This document shows positions 6,314-6,365 of a DNA stretch of 6,365 bases, piece by piece. Within the stretch, counting starts at the first letter, position 1, and every line of letters begins with the position of its first letter. The stretch is taken from the NCBI GenBank assembly GCA_003555185.1, contig PWFZ01000034.1, positions 1 through 6,365 on the forward strand, given 5' to 3'. Under the pieces are notes generated by a model. That model searched no databases. It was not told where the DNA came from and was given only the letters and a program-made list of their open reading frames with translations. A program made the translations under genes and the position numbers. This DNA comes from Balneolaceae bacterium (GTDB lineage Bacteria > Bacteroidota > Rhodothermia > Balneolales > Balneolaceae).

Positions 6314-6365
6314 TTACAAAGGAATTCGTATACCCGTAGAAATCGTAAACTGGAGCGGATCAATC
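6314..6365 (-). CDS. C-terminal tail of a gene entering from the right edge, possibly an outer-membrane protein
   Basis: Only 16 codons and a TAA stop are in the window, reading IDPLQFTISTGIRIPL. The alternating pattern L-x-F-x-I-x-x-x-I-x-I-x-L looks like a terminal amphipathic beta-strand, as in outer-membrane barrels. Support for a real gene end is the strand shared with the gene downstream, the stop followed at once by a hairpin, and a sensible 90-base gap before the next ATG. The plus strand is also open here (frame through KGIRIPVEIVNW), but no ATG, GTG or TTG starts that frame within the gap. The segment is too short to be sure. Confidence 0.42.
   Translation of the reverse strand, partial: IDPLQFTISTGIRIPL

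Noticed and set aside
6255..6365. Plus-strand gene beginning at the right edge (frame with KGIRIPVEIVNW)
   Set aside because: The frame has no ATG, GTG or TTG start in the gap; the opposite strand gives a better explanation with a stop, a hairpin and consistent gene direction.

Overview
The window looks like chromosomal DNA from a Bacteroidota-related bacterium, most likely of the Balneolota/Rhodothermota group. The best clue is the first gene: a secreted protein that carries, after a choice-of-anchor D-type domain, the start of a type IX secretion (T9SS) C-terminal sorting domain with the YPNPxNP signature. Moderate-to-low G+C, the lack of clear Shine-Dalgarno sequences before most starts, and an NhaC-type antiporter fit a marine or salt-adapted member. 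The genus cannot be fixed from the sequence alone.

Layout: (1) 1-1578, minus: a secreted metzincin-like zinc metalloprotease whose C-terminus is cut by the window edge. (2) 1707-2393, minus: a uracil-DNA glycosylase superfamily protein with a GTG start and no Fe-S cysteines. (3) 2394-2560: a gap with three hairpins that have different stems but the same CAGAG loop. (4) 2561-4303, minus: an NhaC-family Na+/H+ antiporter-like membrane protein. (5) 4304-4473: a divergent promoter region. (6) 4474-5175, plus: protein-L-isoaspartate O-methyltransferase (pcm). (7) 5183-6223, minus: a membrane-anchored or exported protein of unknown function with a compact CAVGYLI-type domain, convergent with pcm and 7 bp away. 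(8) 6314-6365, minus: a probable C-terminal tail of another gene, ending in a beta-barrel-like strand, with a small hairpin right after its stop.

The genes do not form one pathway. DNA repair (UDG) and protein repair (Pcm) are housekeeping damage-control functions, the antiporter handles ions or solutes, and the flanking genes encode secreted or envelope proteins. There is no sign of a phage, transposon, CRISPR array or defence island. The least-explained items are the CAGAG-loop hairpin cluster, the unknown domain in the 5183-6223 gene, and the unusual zinc-site architecture of the metalloprotease.
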